The position numbers and the translations under genes were made by a program. The notes beneath the pieces were generated by a model, which worked only from the letters and a program-made list of their open reading frames with translations, was not told the origin of the DNA and did no database searches. From positions 147,747,095-147,811,094 of the forward strand of contig OY821518.1 in assembly GCA_963682025.1 (NCBI GenBank): 64,000 bases of DNA, given 5' to 3'. Of this stretch, positions 12,253 through 24,060 are shown one piece after another. Origin of the DNA: Cordilura impudica. Taxonomy: Eukaryota; Arthropoda; Insecta; Diptera; Scathophagidae. Positions within the stretch are counted from its first letter, which is position 1, and every line of letters begins with the position of its first letter.

Positions 12253-12689
12253 TTTGGGTTTCATACTTTATTTTTTCTATTACATTTTCTTCGTATATAC
12301 ATATATGCGATATAAAAATACTTTGACAACAATATTCATAAGTTCTTTTGTTTTTGTTTTATGTACATACATAGATAATATGGATGAAATGAAATATTTT
12401 ATTAAAACAACACAGGAGAGCTACATTTTTAAACGTTAAAATTTCTATTGCGTCAAAACACATACTTGACAGACTGTATTTAGCTTTCATAGAAATATTA
12501 TAAAATCTAATTACAACAGTTCCCAGCCACGTTATAAATTTCTCATCCTAGATTTCAAAAAAAATTTGATGGGCGTATGTAAGTTTAGTGTAAAGAGGCT
12601 ACTGAACTCCAACAAAATATTATTCAATGTAGGTTTGGTTGAAAAGAGGAGCTATGTATACACATAGATCCTATCTGTTGCATCCGGAT
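12253..12689. other. AT-rich sequence without a gene
   Basis: Nothing recognised. Confidence 0.4.
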
Positions 12690-14760
12690 ATATACTTAAG
12701 CCAGAAAGTCGGCTTGTTGTGTGCTCTACATCTCCACATTCATACGGTTTTCTACCCTATATTAACATAGAAATTCGGCTTCATCAGCAAAATTCCTGAT
12801 TGTTTTCCAGCTTATCCCGCTAAGACCTGTCAGTCTGGGAAAGATGTCATTGGATAGACATCTGACCCTTGTCCTTGCAAGTGCAGGACAGTAACAAAGG
12901 CAGTATAGGGATACCAGGCGGTATATATAGGTGATCCATCAGGTCAGAGGATGCCAATTACCGTACTGAGTTCACTTCTACTCAGATTAAAGATCTCCCT
13001 ATTCTTCAAAGTGCTGGGAGTGCCCCACGTCAGTTTCCTCTCAACTTGATATATGAGAATTGCGTTTTCTTAATTAGCTCTTTCCAGGAAAGAACCCTTC
13101 CTGGCCAATTTGTCAGCAAATTCGATTCTTATTAAACCACTGTGTCCAGGGATCCAAACATTTTCAAGTCTGCCCCTTTTGAAGGATAGTCCTTGATATA
13201 GTTTTTTCCGAGGATATCGCCCCGAAAGTCGTCAGACTTGAGATTCTCAATGCGTCAATAGATCTAATACATTCCGTTATCGCGACCATTTCAACCTGAA
13301 AGAGAGAGCTGTAGTCCGCAAGAAGGAGGTAGAATGGTCCTCATCATAGAAACCTATACCAGTCTCACCATGCAGACTTGTTCCGTCCATATAGTAGTGT
13401 GAACCTGTCTGGTATCCGTATACTTTAGGGCGTGTTTGTCGGCACTTCCGCGATTCTATCACCGCTGATATCCACTGTTTGAATCCCGGTATTTGGTTCA
13501 AAATTGTTTTGTGTCTGGTGATGTGGTGGGTGATTATCGCCTGTTACCCTTAATTGTAGCATGGCTAGAGTTGTCTCATATTTAGTTCTAATCTCACCTT
13601 ATACAGTTTGTGTGATCCTTATCAATTTTCCCTGGAAGCAGGGTTCATCAAAGTCGATTATTCTCATCTTCCTTGTTGTGAGGCATATTTCTGTCTTCTC
13701 CGGATTTACATTTAGTCCCTTCAGTTGTGCCCGGTTATATGCTATTACGAGTGCATCCGATCCCCTCCTACATAGATTTCTAGAATCTTCCCCCTACGTC
13801 GTCTTTATAGCAGACAGCTTTAAAACACTTACCTTGATATTCAGTAGGAAATATGTAAAACTTATCGGTCGATAGGCCCATCAGCTTGCATCTGGGTCCA
13901 GTTTGTTGGGTTCAGTTTGTCGGAGCTCATTGGTACCAATTTCTGGGTTCCTATTCGACACATGCCCGTTGATAAGCAAGTGTGCTTTCATCGTTTTCGA
14001 TAAGAATTCCTTAATTTTCGAGACATCAACCTGTTCCCAGAAAAGTCTCCAGGAGTTGCGTTTGGCCACTCGAATCTTTTTGTTGTAATCCCTGAGTTTG
14101 ACGTGGTAGTCGTCCCAGTATATTATGTTTTTTACAATGAGCCCTTCCCAAGATTTATCAAGTCCCCTGTTAGCCAGGGTTTATCTTGGGGATATCTCAT
14201 TTCCCGGAGTGGACAACATGCCTTGAAAGACTCAATAAGGGTCTTCGTTAATCTGTCTACTTCCCGGTCAACCTCTTCGACATTCCATATGTCTGTGGAA
14301 GGAGTAGTAGGAGGCTTGTAGATTTCTCCTAAATTTAGGAAAATCAGTTTTAGCCTTATTCCTGAATTTAAAGGGTTCAGGTGGTGGTTGTATCAGTTTA
14401 AATATAATGTATCGGTGATCCGAGAAGGAATGCTCACTAGAGGCATGCCAATCTGGAATATCGTCCACTAGATTTTTTGAACGAATTGAAATATCTAAAA
14501 CCTCTCCCCTTAATCTGTTAACAAAGGTTACCGTGATCCCAGTATTAAGGGTAAAAAGGTAGTTTTTATTAAGAAATTCAAGTAATGCATCACCCCTTTG
14601 GTTACAGTTCGAACTACCCCAAGCAATAAGAAATTCCTTACATGCTATTTTAGCTGTTTTACCATCTCCACCTCCAACTGATGCCAAGAACATCGAATGG
14701 CTTCCATGTAGCAGGACGGGTGCATCTGTATTAGCATAAAAATTTGTTACTTAGGATTAT
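12690..14760 (-). pseudogene. Second LINE remnant (R1/Jockey-like), minus strand, with RNase H
   Basis: Reading the minus strand from 14693: an endonuclease domain (IAWGSSNCNQRGDALLEFL, RGEVLDISIRSKNL, SSEHSFSDHRYIIFKL). A linker with AKRNSWRLFWEQVD follows at about 14065-14020. Next comes the post-thumb region of reverse transcriptase (GLNVNPEKTEICLTTRKM near 13720-13660). Then RNase H (YYMDGTSLHGETGIGFY near 13390, and IPGHSGL..IEFADKLARKG near 13160-13100). The catalytic palm of the reverse transcriptase is missing between 13880 and 13800, so there is an internal deletion in addition to many frameshifts. No target duplication was found. It is dead. Confidence 0.75.
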
Positions 14761-14869
14761 TAGTCCAGTAACCTTGTCATTTGCTGTCCAAAGTAGCTGT
14801 TTTAGTATGATATGTAGCTTACTTTTTCGTAGTTTTTCCATCAGAGCGAGAGTAGCCGTTTTCTTCCTA

Positions 14870-15130
14870 TCGATTTACAATCACCATGTGAGTAGATTTA
14901 GTAATGTCCATCTGCGTGTTCGTCAATATATACGTTTTTATCAAAGTAAAGTCACAAATATAAATATATTTTCATGAAATTTGGTATAAAAGCTTTTATC
15001 AGCTATAGGACGTTCACATTTGAAATCGGTGAAAATCGGTGCATGTACAGTCCTAGTCGCCATACAAATAACCCCTATGAGGTCAAGTTATATTGTCATA
15101 AGATCTAAATTATCATACAAACAATGAAGA
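14870..15130. repeat. Partial copy of the (CCGT)n-core dispersed repeat
   Basis: Shares CACAAATATAAATATATTTT, ATGAAATTTGGTA, GTGAAAATCGGT and CCTAGTCGCCATACAAAT with the fuller copies at 20582-21378 and 47501-48255. It is degenerate and lacks both ends. Confidence 0.6.
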
Positions 15131-15439
15131 CAATGAGCACCCGGACCAAAAAAACACATATTAATGCACAAGACGGCCAGAAAAAAACGTGGATTGACAA
15201 TCAGAGAATTTCCGAGTACTGTTAAAATTTCAAAAGGATCAGTCAGCACCATTTTAAAGATATTTTAGAGTTCAACTTCATGAAATCTTGTCGATTGGTT
15301 CCAAAAACACAAAATTTTTATTTTAAAAAGAGCATCGCAATATTATCTCTGAAACAATGCTTTCTGAATTAACACATAATTACGGGTAATAAGACCGAGA
15401 TTTATGCATAGGAACCCGGAATAGCCAACCAATTAAGCG

Positions 15440-15925
15440 AATATCCTCTACAAGGTGAAGCAAGTGCGAAAATATCAAACCAAAGTCATTCAAATGCAAG
15501 ACATGTTAGGAATTTTCTTCGTTTATTGGAGTATGGTGCATTATGAATTCCTTCAGCCGTGCCAAGCCGTTAAGGAGAAAAATAGTTTGAGAGTTACGCG
15601 TCGTTTGCGTCAAGCTATTCCCAAAAGCGAACAGAGTTATGGGCAGACAACTGGTTTCTGCACCGCGATAACGCACCGTCTCACACTGTATTGGATATTT
15701 GAGACCATTTCGTACGATATTTGAGTCGTCTCGTTTCACAACCGCTGTATTCACCTAATTTAGCATTATGTTACTTCTGCCTATTTAACAAACTTAAGAG
15801 GTCACTCTGGGAATACCGTTTTTGAATCAATTGAGAAGATAAACGCCGATCGCTGTACGCTTTAAAGACCATTTCGAAAATCGACTTTAAAAATTGCTTC
15901 GAGTATTGGAATAAGTATTTTTAAT
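15440..15925 (+). pseudogene. mariner transposase remnant
   Basis: The best stretch (15491-15724) reads MLGIFFVYWSMVHYEFLQPC and then VTRRLRQAIPKSEQ, which corresponds to the mariner segment VHYEFLP.G...N...Y...+.RLR.AI. After frame changes come the region around the second catalytic aspartate (CTAITHRLT, for H.DNAP.HT) and words matching RGHRFESIEEI. No terminal inverted repeats were recognised, and there are several frameshifts. A decayed copy. Confidence 0.7.
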
Positions 15926-16299
15926 AGGAAGCATAAGTATAAACTGTAGTAAACATCTTTTTCCAAACATACATATAATTTTTATTGTCATTTATGTCAC
16001 TACAGTTTCCGCAGAAGAAAGTTTTTCTATATTAAGAAGAATTAAAACTCACCGTTATAATAGCATGTGTGACGAAATGCGGTGGACTTCCAAGTTTTTC
16101 TGATATATACACTTTTTCTTAAGTTGAAGATTATGAAAATATAATTTAAAATAACTTAACTATGTTTTGAATTCATATAGACATTTTTTTATGTCAGTAT
16201 ATTAATGTATGAAATTACTGAATCTACCAAATCAAATTTATGTGTACGTCACTGACTACATATATTTATATTTGTACAAATGTAGGGCCGCTTTCCAAT
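15926..16299. other. AT-rich sequence without a gene
   Basis: Nothing recognised. Confidence 0.4.
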
Positions 16300-16452
16300 T
16301 AGTTTTAATTACCATCCTTTGGTTAACTTAAATGAGCATTAAATTATAAACTTCTTAAACAATAAAAAATATTTAATTTTATGTTTTAAATGTGTAGTTT
16401 AGTTTATAAAAAAAAGTTTCATTAAGCAAAGTAACGCCCATATAATGGAATA
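16300..16452. repeat. Short dispersed repeat upstream of the receptor gene
   Basis: GGTTAACTTAAATGAGC near the left end and TAACGCCCATATAATGG near the right end are shared with 31105-31145 and 31835-31860, where a mariner has inserted into the repeat. About 150 bp, possibly a MITE. It lies about 110 bp upstream of the start codon of the odorant receptor. Confidence 0.45.
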
Positions 16453-16562
16453 AAGCGTTTTCAAAAACGTGAAAATCTACTTAAAATTCGTTATAAAGGG
16501 CTACATTCCATAGATCGCAATCATTTTGTAGTTTAGAGCGCGTTAAAGTATTCATTTTTAAA

Positions 16563-18718
16563 ATGTTACCGCTATTTTTGACAGAAAATTATCCAATTGA
16601 TAAACATTTTTTTCTTATACCACGTTTTGCATTGCGACTAATTGGTTTCTATCCTGAATCCAAATGGACTCGATGGGTGCAATTCTGGGCATTTTTCAAT
16701 ATTGCCATTTTGGGTTATGGTTGTTATGCTGAGTTCTACTATGGTGTCCATTATTTGAAGATCGACGTACCCACCGCATTAGATGCCCTCTGTCCGGTCG
16801 CATCAAGTATAATGTCATTTATTAAAATATTTTTCATTTGGTGGTACCGAGATGAATACAAATACATCATCGAAGCGGTTAGACGTCTAACGGAGGCCCA
16901 AACATCAATTGGTAAAGTACGCGTTAAGCGCAAGTATTACACAATAGCAACACGCCTTAATGCTTTGGTGTTATTTTTTGGATTCTGCTGTAGTACATCG
17001 TATACAATTCGACCGATTCTAACCAATACTATACTGTATTTGAATGGCAAGAGTATCGTATATGAGACACCGTTTAAAATGATGCACGTACAATAAATTA
17101 ATTACAATTATGTTAATTACAACGCAAGTAAAGCCATTTATTTTTGTTGTATTACTTTTAGATTTCCTGAAACTTTGCTTTCGATGCCCTGCTATCCATT
17201 GACTTATTTGTTAGTTCACTGGCATGGCTACATAACGGTTTTATCATTTGTCGGTGGTGATGGCTTATTCTTAGGATTCTGTTTGTATCTCGCTACCCTG
17301 TTAATGGCGTTACATGAAGATTTAGATGCTATTTTGGCCGATATTGATGGAAAGAATGATTCCACCAATGATGAAGAAAATGAAGTTTGCTTGGCACTCT
17401 CAAACATTATAAATCGCCACAATGAAATATTCGGCTTAACAGAGAAATTTTCATCAATTATGGTTGAAATTACTTTGTGTCATTTCATAACATCAAGTGT
17501 GATCATTGCAACTAGCGTCGTAGATCTGTTGTTGGTAAGCAAAATATAGAAAGTTTCGAAATATGTTATTAGTTTGGCCTGATTGTGGACTATTTAGTTT
17601 TGTAAAATATTCTTTTAGAATTAATTAATTTTTGTTTATTTATAAATTTATTTATTTGATGACCAATGAAAATAAGACAAAAATCTTATAAGTTATAGTG
17701 CTAGTGAGTAATAAGAACATAGATCGTATTTAATAATGACATATGAAGAATATAAAAATTAAAATAATAGGTAACAAATATATAAAGAATTGAGTTTAAA
17801 AAAAAAAACAAACGAAATTAGTTAATAAACTGAATTTAACTAAGGAATTTAATCAGTCCAATTTTAAACTTGTTAGCCGTGCTTATGATTTGAATTCGAT
17901 TAGAAAGCTTGGAAGTGGAGTAAATGAAAAACTGAAGTTGTGGTAAAAGGCTTTTAAATCTTTTTTAAATTTTATTTTTGCCACGAGTAGAACTAGCAAA
18001 TTGGTGATAATAATAATTTTTATGAATTTAATTTTAAATATATATGTATATATATAGATCAAACAAATTGCTATATGATTTCACTTTGCCCATATTAAAA
18101 CCAAACAATCATATATCAATTCTGAAAATGTTTCTTCAACAGTTTTCCGGTTATGGCGTTGTAGTCTATGTGGTTTATACTTGTGCTGTCACAACTGAAA
18201 TTTTTCTTTATTGTTTGGGTGGCAGCGCTGTAGTGCAAAGTGTAAGTATTCATAATAATTTCTCTTCAAAATAGGGTGTTACAAACGTTGCAAAAATTAA
18301 AAAAAAAAAAAAACTTCCAATATTTAAACTAGAAGGGTGTGCAAAAATTATTTTTTTTTTGCAGTTCATGCAATCCTTGAAAGACCAAGAGTAAAAGGCT
18401 ATTTATATAAAGAACAATTGTCATATTGGTTTTATTATTTCAGAGCGAGGAGATTGCTACAAAAGCATATTGCAGTCAATGGTACAAACACAGTGTTAAG
18501 ATACAAAAAATGATACTATTGATAATCTTAAGATCTCAACGTAGCATTGTCATAAAAATTCCCTTTTTTGCTCCTTCATTACCAACACTAACTGCGGTGA
18601 GAAGTTAAATTATTCGTTGTATTATTGTTAATGATGCTAATATTCTTTGCTAATTTTGAATTTTTAGATTTTAAGATTTACTGGTTCTGTCATTGCTTTG
18701 GCTAAATCGGTTATTTAA
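16563..18718 (+). CDS. Or24a: Odorant receptor, Or24a-like (five exons)
   Basis: Seven-transmembrane insect odorant receptor, which would act as the odour-tuning subunit with Orco in sensory neuron dendrites. My exon model: 16563-17083 (or 17071), 17162-17534, 18143-18241, 18444-18596, 18668-18718, giving about 398 residues, the normal family length. Junctions 2 to 4 have clean GT-AG sites in phase 0 (GTAAGC, GTAAGT, GTGAGA donors). Residue stretches such as YETPFKMM, LVHWHGYITV, YVVYTCAV.TEIFLYCLGG, HSVKIQKM and LRFTGSVIALAKSVI agree with my memory of Drosophila Or24a. An AATAAA lies at 18813. Odd point: the first intron (about 78 bp) has no GT donor that keeps both the frame and FKMM. Either a GC donor at 17084 or a weak GT at 17072 is needed. 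Otherwise no stop or frameshift was seen, so it is probably functional. Confidence 0.88.
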
Positions 18719-18812
18719 GATTTAACATATTTGCTTGAAAATCTGAAGAGTTTAGTTGAATCTCAAATATTAAAAAATATTAATTCACTTAATTTATTTA
18801 CAAGAATGTATT

Positions 18813-18818
18813 AATAAA
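18813..18818 (+). promoter_or_regulatory. Candidate polyadenylation signal of Or24a
   Basis: AATAAA 95 bases after the stop codon. Further AATAAA words follow near 18827 and 18832, so the exact signal is uncertain. Confidence 0.4.
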
Positions 18819-18922
18819 TATTCAAATAAATAATAAAATATATTATAAATATATATCTTTTCTGAACAATTATAACTGATTGATAATAATTTAATAACTC
18901 TCTTAAAAAATATTATATAATA

Positions 18923-20206
18923 CTAGCTGTTTTTACCCGGTCTTGCCCGGGGTCCAAAGGCCTTTGACTTGAAAAATGGTTCACTATGCGTCGCGCACCG
19001 AAATGATACTATTGAAAACAATACAGATATTAAATAAATTTGTTGTAGGACAGATATTGAGAGCAGTATGGAGAATTTGTTAATTTCTTTCGGGGGCATT
19101 TTTTAAATTTAGGGAATTTTTGAAGTTATTCCCCAATTTTTTGGGGAATAAGTTCATTTTTTTTTGGGGGGGAATTTATTCATTGGGGACTAAGTACTCG
19201 GCGCCTGCTTACCATTACAACTATGTTTATACATGATTCAGGCATTTCCGCTTCTCTTAACAAAGCTTGCTAAGCTGCGTTCCGCGAGTGCGTGGAGATG
19301 ATGCTATTAAAAAGAATACAGATTTTAAATGCGTATATTGCAGGAATCATTAAATAAAAATATGTAGAACTTTAAGAACGAATTTGTGGAGTAAGTTCAT
19401 TTTTTATTTCGTTAAAAAAAAATGGGAAACTTCTTCATTTCTGTTGGGGACCTTTTTTTAAAATTTGGGAAATTTGTTCATCGTGACGTTATTCCCGTGT
19501 GTACCAAAATTCAGAGAAATCCGTTGAAAAATACAAATTTGTATAGCGATCAAATGTACCAAAAACAGAAAATGAGTTTTATAAAAAAAAGTCGGCGTGA
19601 AGGTAGGCGTGGCGAGAAAGATATATAATCCGACCTTCGCTGGAGTACAGAGATCACGTGTACCAAATTTCAGAGAAAGCCGTTGAAAAATAAAAGTTTT
19701 TATAGAATTCAAACAAAGAAACAAATAAAAGGAAATATAATTAAATTTTATATACATAGCCGGTAAGAATAATATGGCAACCTTACCCGGAGTACAGAGA
19801 TTGTGCGTACCAAATTTCAGAGAAATCCGTTGAAAAATAAAAATTTGTATAGCGAACAAATATACTGAAAAACAGAAAATGAACTGTATACAAAAAGTGG
19901 GCGCCAAAGTAGGCGTGGCCAGTAAGAATCATATGGCAAGCTTACCCGAAGTACAGAGATCGTGCGTACTAAATTTTAGAGAAATCCGTTGAAAAATAAA
20001 AATTTTTATAGCAAACAAATATACCAAAAAACAGAAAATGAATTTTGTATAAAGAGTGTAAAAGTAGGCGTGGCCGGTAAGAATCACATGGCGACCTTTC
20101 CTGGAGTACAGAGATCGTGTGTACCAAATATCAGAGAAATCCGTTGAAAAATAAAAATTTGTATAGCGGTCAAACAAACAAACAAACAGAAAATTAATTT
20201 TATATA
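18923..20206 (-). mobile_element. Helitron A, copy 2 (minus strand, internally deleted)
   Basis: Reverse-complement copy of the Helitron at 0.5-4 kb. Its 3' end is at 18923 (CTAG in reverse complement), preceded by a slightly decayed hairpin and the shared phrase TCAAGTCAAAGGCCTTTGG. It then holds one arm of the same inverted-repeat element (CAGGCGC... near 19200), a piece of the replicase repeat region (GCTTTGTTAAGAGAAGCGGA in reverse, near 19267), another fragment of the arm, and a five-unit tandem array up to 20180. The 5' end lies near 20206 against Helitron B. No coding capacity remains. Confidence 0.75.
19490..20180. repeat. Tandem array, about 155-bp unit, in Helitron A copy 2
   Basis: Five units. 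GTACCAAA followed by TCAGAGAAA recurs near 19500, 19659, 19807, 19966 and 20122 (spacing 148-159), with AGTAGGCGTGGCC in most units. These are the inverse of the units at 499-1050. Confidence 0.85.
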
Positions 20207-20567
20207 TCTATAATATTAATAGGCTAGGCGATTTCTTGTGACTGATATTTTGATCTACCGTTTTATCCCGATTTTGACCAAACGTATATTATTTGAAAGG
20301 TATTTATTTTTCGCCGTTATTTAGATTTTATCCCTTATTTTGAGTGAATTGCATTTAAAGTTGCTACTACCACATACATAAAATTATACAATGCTGTGTG
20401 TGCGTTTATTAAAGTTGTTAGTGTGTTTGTAATAAAAATGAGTTTGTTTTTTGTATTGATTTGTGAATTGGCTATAATTGATAAGCATACTTTTAGGGTC
20501 TTTATTTAATGAAAAAATAAAATTTCCTAGAATTTGCGCTCGAATTTCGAGGGCAGGAATCTGCTAG
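20207..20567 (+). mobile_element. Helitron B, short non-autonomous copy
   Basis: It starts with TCTATAATATTAATAGGCTA, a TC start as expected for a Helitron 5' end. It ends with the hairpin CTCGAATTTCGAG, a spacer and CTAG at 20564-20567 followed by T. The tail matches the copy ending at 5111. About 361 bp, no coding capacity. Confidence 0.65.
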
Positions 20568-20581
20568 TATTATATAATATT

Positions 20582-21378
20582 TATACCCTATACCACTATG
20601 TTGTTTGGGTATAATGACTTTGTGCTGCTGTTTGTAACTACCAAAAATATTTGACCTAGACCCATCTTTTATTATACCGATCGACTCAGAATCACTTTCT
20701 GAGTCGATTTAGCGATGTCCGTCCGTCCGTCCGTCCGTCTGTGTGTCCATGTAAACTTTGTAATCAGACTACAGGTCGCAAATATGAATATATTTTGATG
20801 AAATTTGGTACATAAGCTTTTATCGGCCATTCGATGAACGCTGTAGGAATTGGTAAAAATCGGTCCATGTTGAGACCTAGTCGTCATACAAATGGCCCCT
20901 ATGATACCAACATAAATTGCAATAAGATCCAAACTATCACATAGATCTTAGTCAAATTGGGTTTGTATGTGTTTATTGTATCCATTAACCAGTAGTCCAA
21001 AAAAATCGCTATAGGACAATTCTTAGCCATAGGCCCCATATAGAGCTGCTTCCCGATCTTCACTTAAATCTATTAAAAAACAAAGATATTGCACAGATTT
21101 TTCTCAAATTTTGTTTGTGTATATTTTTTCAAAATATAAGTGACTTTACCAAATATGGTCAGGATCGGTCCATTTTTTGACCTAGTCCCCATATAAATAT
21201 ATCGCACCCGTAATGAACTTTTTCGTATCTGCAACCAAAAAAATTAATAACAATGGCACTCAAATTTGGTTTATGCTTATTTTCTATACCCAATTAGTTG
21301 GTCCGAAGAGATAGGGTCTCTAAACCATGGTATAGGGTATCGTATAGTCGATCTTGACAGACTATAATTTCTTACTTG
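20582..21378. repeat. Dispersed repeat with (CCGT)n core, copy 1
   Basis: About 797 bp, starting TATACCCTATACCACTATGT and ending GGTATAGGGTATCGTATAGT plus about 30 bases, so the outer 13 bases are inverted repeats of each other. The core has CGATGTCCGTCCGTCCGTCC. A nearly full copy lies at 47501-48255 and partial copies at 14.9, 33.7, 42.3 and 52.7 kb. No protein was recognised. I remember similar repeats from calyptrate fly genomes but cannot name the family. Confidence 0.8.
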
Positions 21379-22193
21379 TTTTAATTTACAGGTTTTGCTC
21401 TGCGAAATATTATACTTGAATTAAATTTATATCTTTCAATCGGGATCAATAAGATCACACTCATAATATTTTTGCACACGTTTAGAACAGATTATCACCA
21501 ACATCATATTTTCTTAACTGTTTTAAAAATATTTTTCCCAAACTAAAATTTATACGATTATAACGTTTTTCAGATCAAAAAAGAATACATTCCAACTGCA
21601 GATTTAAGTTAACTATTTTTGACCCTTTCGAGGCCGAAATTTTGAGGGTCCAAAATTTTGTTTTTAGTATTTGAGCAGCATTTTAAATTGGAAATGTGTA
21701 AAAAGACAAAAGACTGCTATTATTGTTGTAAAAGCAAAGATGAACATGCCACTAATACTCTATTCCATCATTGAATTCGAAGGGATTGGTGGATATTTGT
21801 AATTCTTCGTTATCACTATGACCGTCACCATAATATCCCGATCGAACTACAAGATGTCTTTAATTTTCATAAGACGTGTCTTTTATTATTTATTTTAATT
21901 TTTTTCCACTATGGACCAATATTGCCCACATGCAATTTTTCGATTTCAAATTATTTTCATATTTTGTGTAAAACACACATTACAAAATTTCTTCGCAAAT
22001 AAAAATAAAATAATAATTGGTTAGAGTACTATATATAAAATCTGTATTAAGATTTGTTATTCCGATATAACAAAAGAAACCCAAATTGCTTGAATAAAAT
22101 TCTCTTGTGAATACCAAAGAAAATATAACAATGTGATTAGCAAAACCGAATTTGTTGATTTAATTTGTTATAGAATAAATAAAACTTTTAAAT
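21379..22193. other. AT-rich sequence without a gene
   Basis: Nothing recognised. Confidence 0.4.
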
Positions 22194-22444
22194 CTGTGGT
22201 CACAAGCGACAACCGCCTAAGTCGACTTAAGAACGATTTGAGTTATGTATGCTAGCATATTCCACTAACAACGCTTTGTTTATATTTACGTGAAATCTCC
22301 CTTTCTCTAACATTGTTTTTTAAAAAGTTATTAATGAAAACATACTGACCTAAGTCGTAACGAAGCCCCATTACATTTATATAATAAGTGATTTTTCCCC
22401 AAAGCATGATTTTTGACTTAGGAGGTTAATGCTTGTGACCACAG
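22194..22444. mobile_element. MITE, 251 bp
   Basis: Ends CTGTGGTCACAAGC and its exact inverse, followed inside by AACC.CCTAAGTC on both arms. AAAT flanks both sides (22190-22193 and 22445-22448), a possible 4-bp target duplication. Superfamily not assigned. Confidence 0.65.
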
Positions 22445-23395
22445 AAATATTGTGTGATAATTTAAATTTATTATCTGGGAACTTGGAGATGTTATTCAGT
22501 CTACATATATGGTATGCGTTTTTAATTGGTATGGTACGTATTGGAGGTCTCGATTGCAACTCGTGATTTAGTAACACAAATTGAACGCAGGGTATTGCAC
22601 TCGTCAAGTATATAAAATTCTTTCGAAGACACTATTAGCGGTACAAACTTTTGAGCGGACATACGAGTTAAAAAACCTGGAACCTGGTTATCACGTTGTG
22701 GGTAGCACAACGAGCTGGTGTGAATAGCCACAATGTTATACACCCGCTTACAATTTTTTTTTTGTAATAGACGAGGCATATGAAAATATCCATTATGTAT
22801 TCAAGGACCTAACTAAATCCAAGATGTACTCAAGTGTTTACCACTGCTTCCATATTTTGGTTAGAAGGTGAGAAGGCAGTCGTTGTTGCAAAGTCAATCA
22901 GTAGATCGAGGAAGTTATTGTGCGATTGGGTTTGTAATGGATTTGTACTGAAATATATTTGATTTTAATAAAACAAGAGGTCGTAAAAAAATATGCTTGT
23001 TATACTACATACAAGTACATTATGTACGTAGTACTTACAAACTTTTAAAAAGAAGTTGAAGTTAAATCCTCGCTCAAATATAAATGTTCCCTATGAGTTC
23101 AGTTTAAATAACACTTTTGAAAAGTTTATATGCGTTCGGATTGAAATTGAAATGATTTGACATAGATCGAAAAATAAATAAATGTAGGACTTTTTCAGCC
23201 ATAGCATCGAAAGTGTGTAAAATATTGGATGTAATATATATTATGTAAATAATTCCTGCCTGCCCTTAGGATCTAACCATTTTTTAACCAAATTATAAAT
23301 GTTCACAGCATTAATAATAATATTTATTTAATAATAATATCATTATTATTTACTTATAATAGTCATATAACATTTAATAATAATTAAACGATGTA
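22445..23395. other. Sequence without a supported gene
   Basis: A minus-strand open frame of 85 codons (22522-22779) is more complex than chance AT-rich frames but matches nothing I know and has no clear context. The rest is AT-rich. Confidence 0.3.
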
Positions 23396-23512
23396 GGGCC
23401 GTATGCAAAAAAATTAAAGTGTACTTCAAGTAGACTTTATCAACAAATTTTGTACGAAATACATACAATAAAGTCTACCTGAAGTACACTTAAATTTTTT
23501 TGCATACGGCCC
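23396..23512. mobile_element. Palindromic MITE, 117 bp
   Basis: Nearly the whole element folds back: GGGCCGTATGCAAAAAAATT at the left and its inverse at the right, with arms of about 47 bases and only a few mismatches. It is flanked by GTA on both sides (23393-23395 and 23513-23515). A transcript would form a long hairpin. Confidence 0.85.
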
Positions 23513-24060
23513 GTAATATTTTTATTCGACCTGTTGTTTGTTATTTACAAAAATTATTTCGTCGAGCTCAAGGTCATATTTTGAAAAATTGTTTCTTTAT
23601 TTTTTTCCAATATTTCAGTACTCAGTGCACTAATTGACGATAGTGGAGCCACATCGATAGTTTTAAGAATTTTCTGTGAATCTGTAATATAGCTCCCTAA
23701 GGTACTATTCGACGAATTTTAAAATATTTGTATCTGAATTAGCTAGTAATATGTTAAAGTAAGGATACATTTAATATAAAAAAAATAATAATAATAAAAA
23801 CTGGTAATAAATTAAAGTCACCCTATACAGGCAAAAAATATACCTTATAAATGATTATATACCAACGACCTTCAATTTGCGTGCCAGGTTTACGTGTACT
23901 GATAGACGGCCGTTAAATCGACTAAAAAGTGATTTAGAGTCGAAAGGTATAGGACGTGTGCCTGTGTAAAGTATTATTGATAGTTAAAAACATCAACACA
24001 AACTTATCAATTTTTTTTTAACAAAAAGTTTCTTAACATTTTAAGATGAATATGTATATA
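23513..24060. other. AT-rich sequence without a gene
   Basis: Nothing recognised. Confidence 0.4.

Noticed and set aside
22522..22779. Minus-strand open frame of 85 codons
   Set aside because: Composition is protein-like, but there is no homologue I know, no splice or promoter signal, and no neighbouring coding part.
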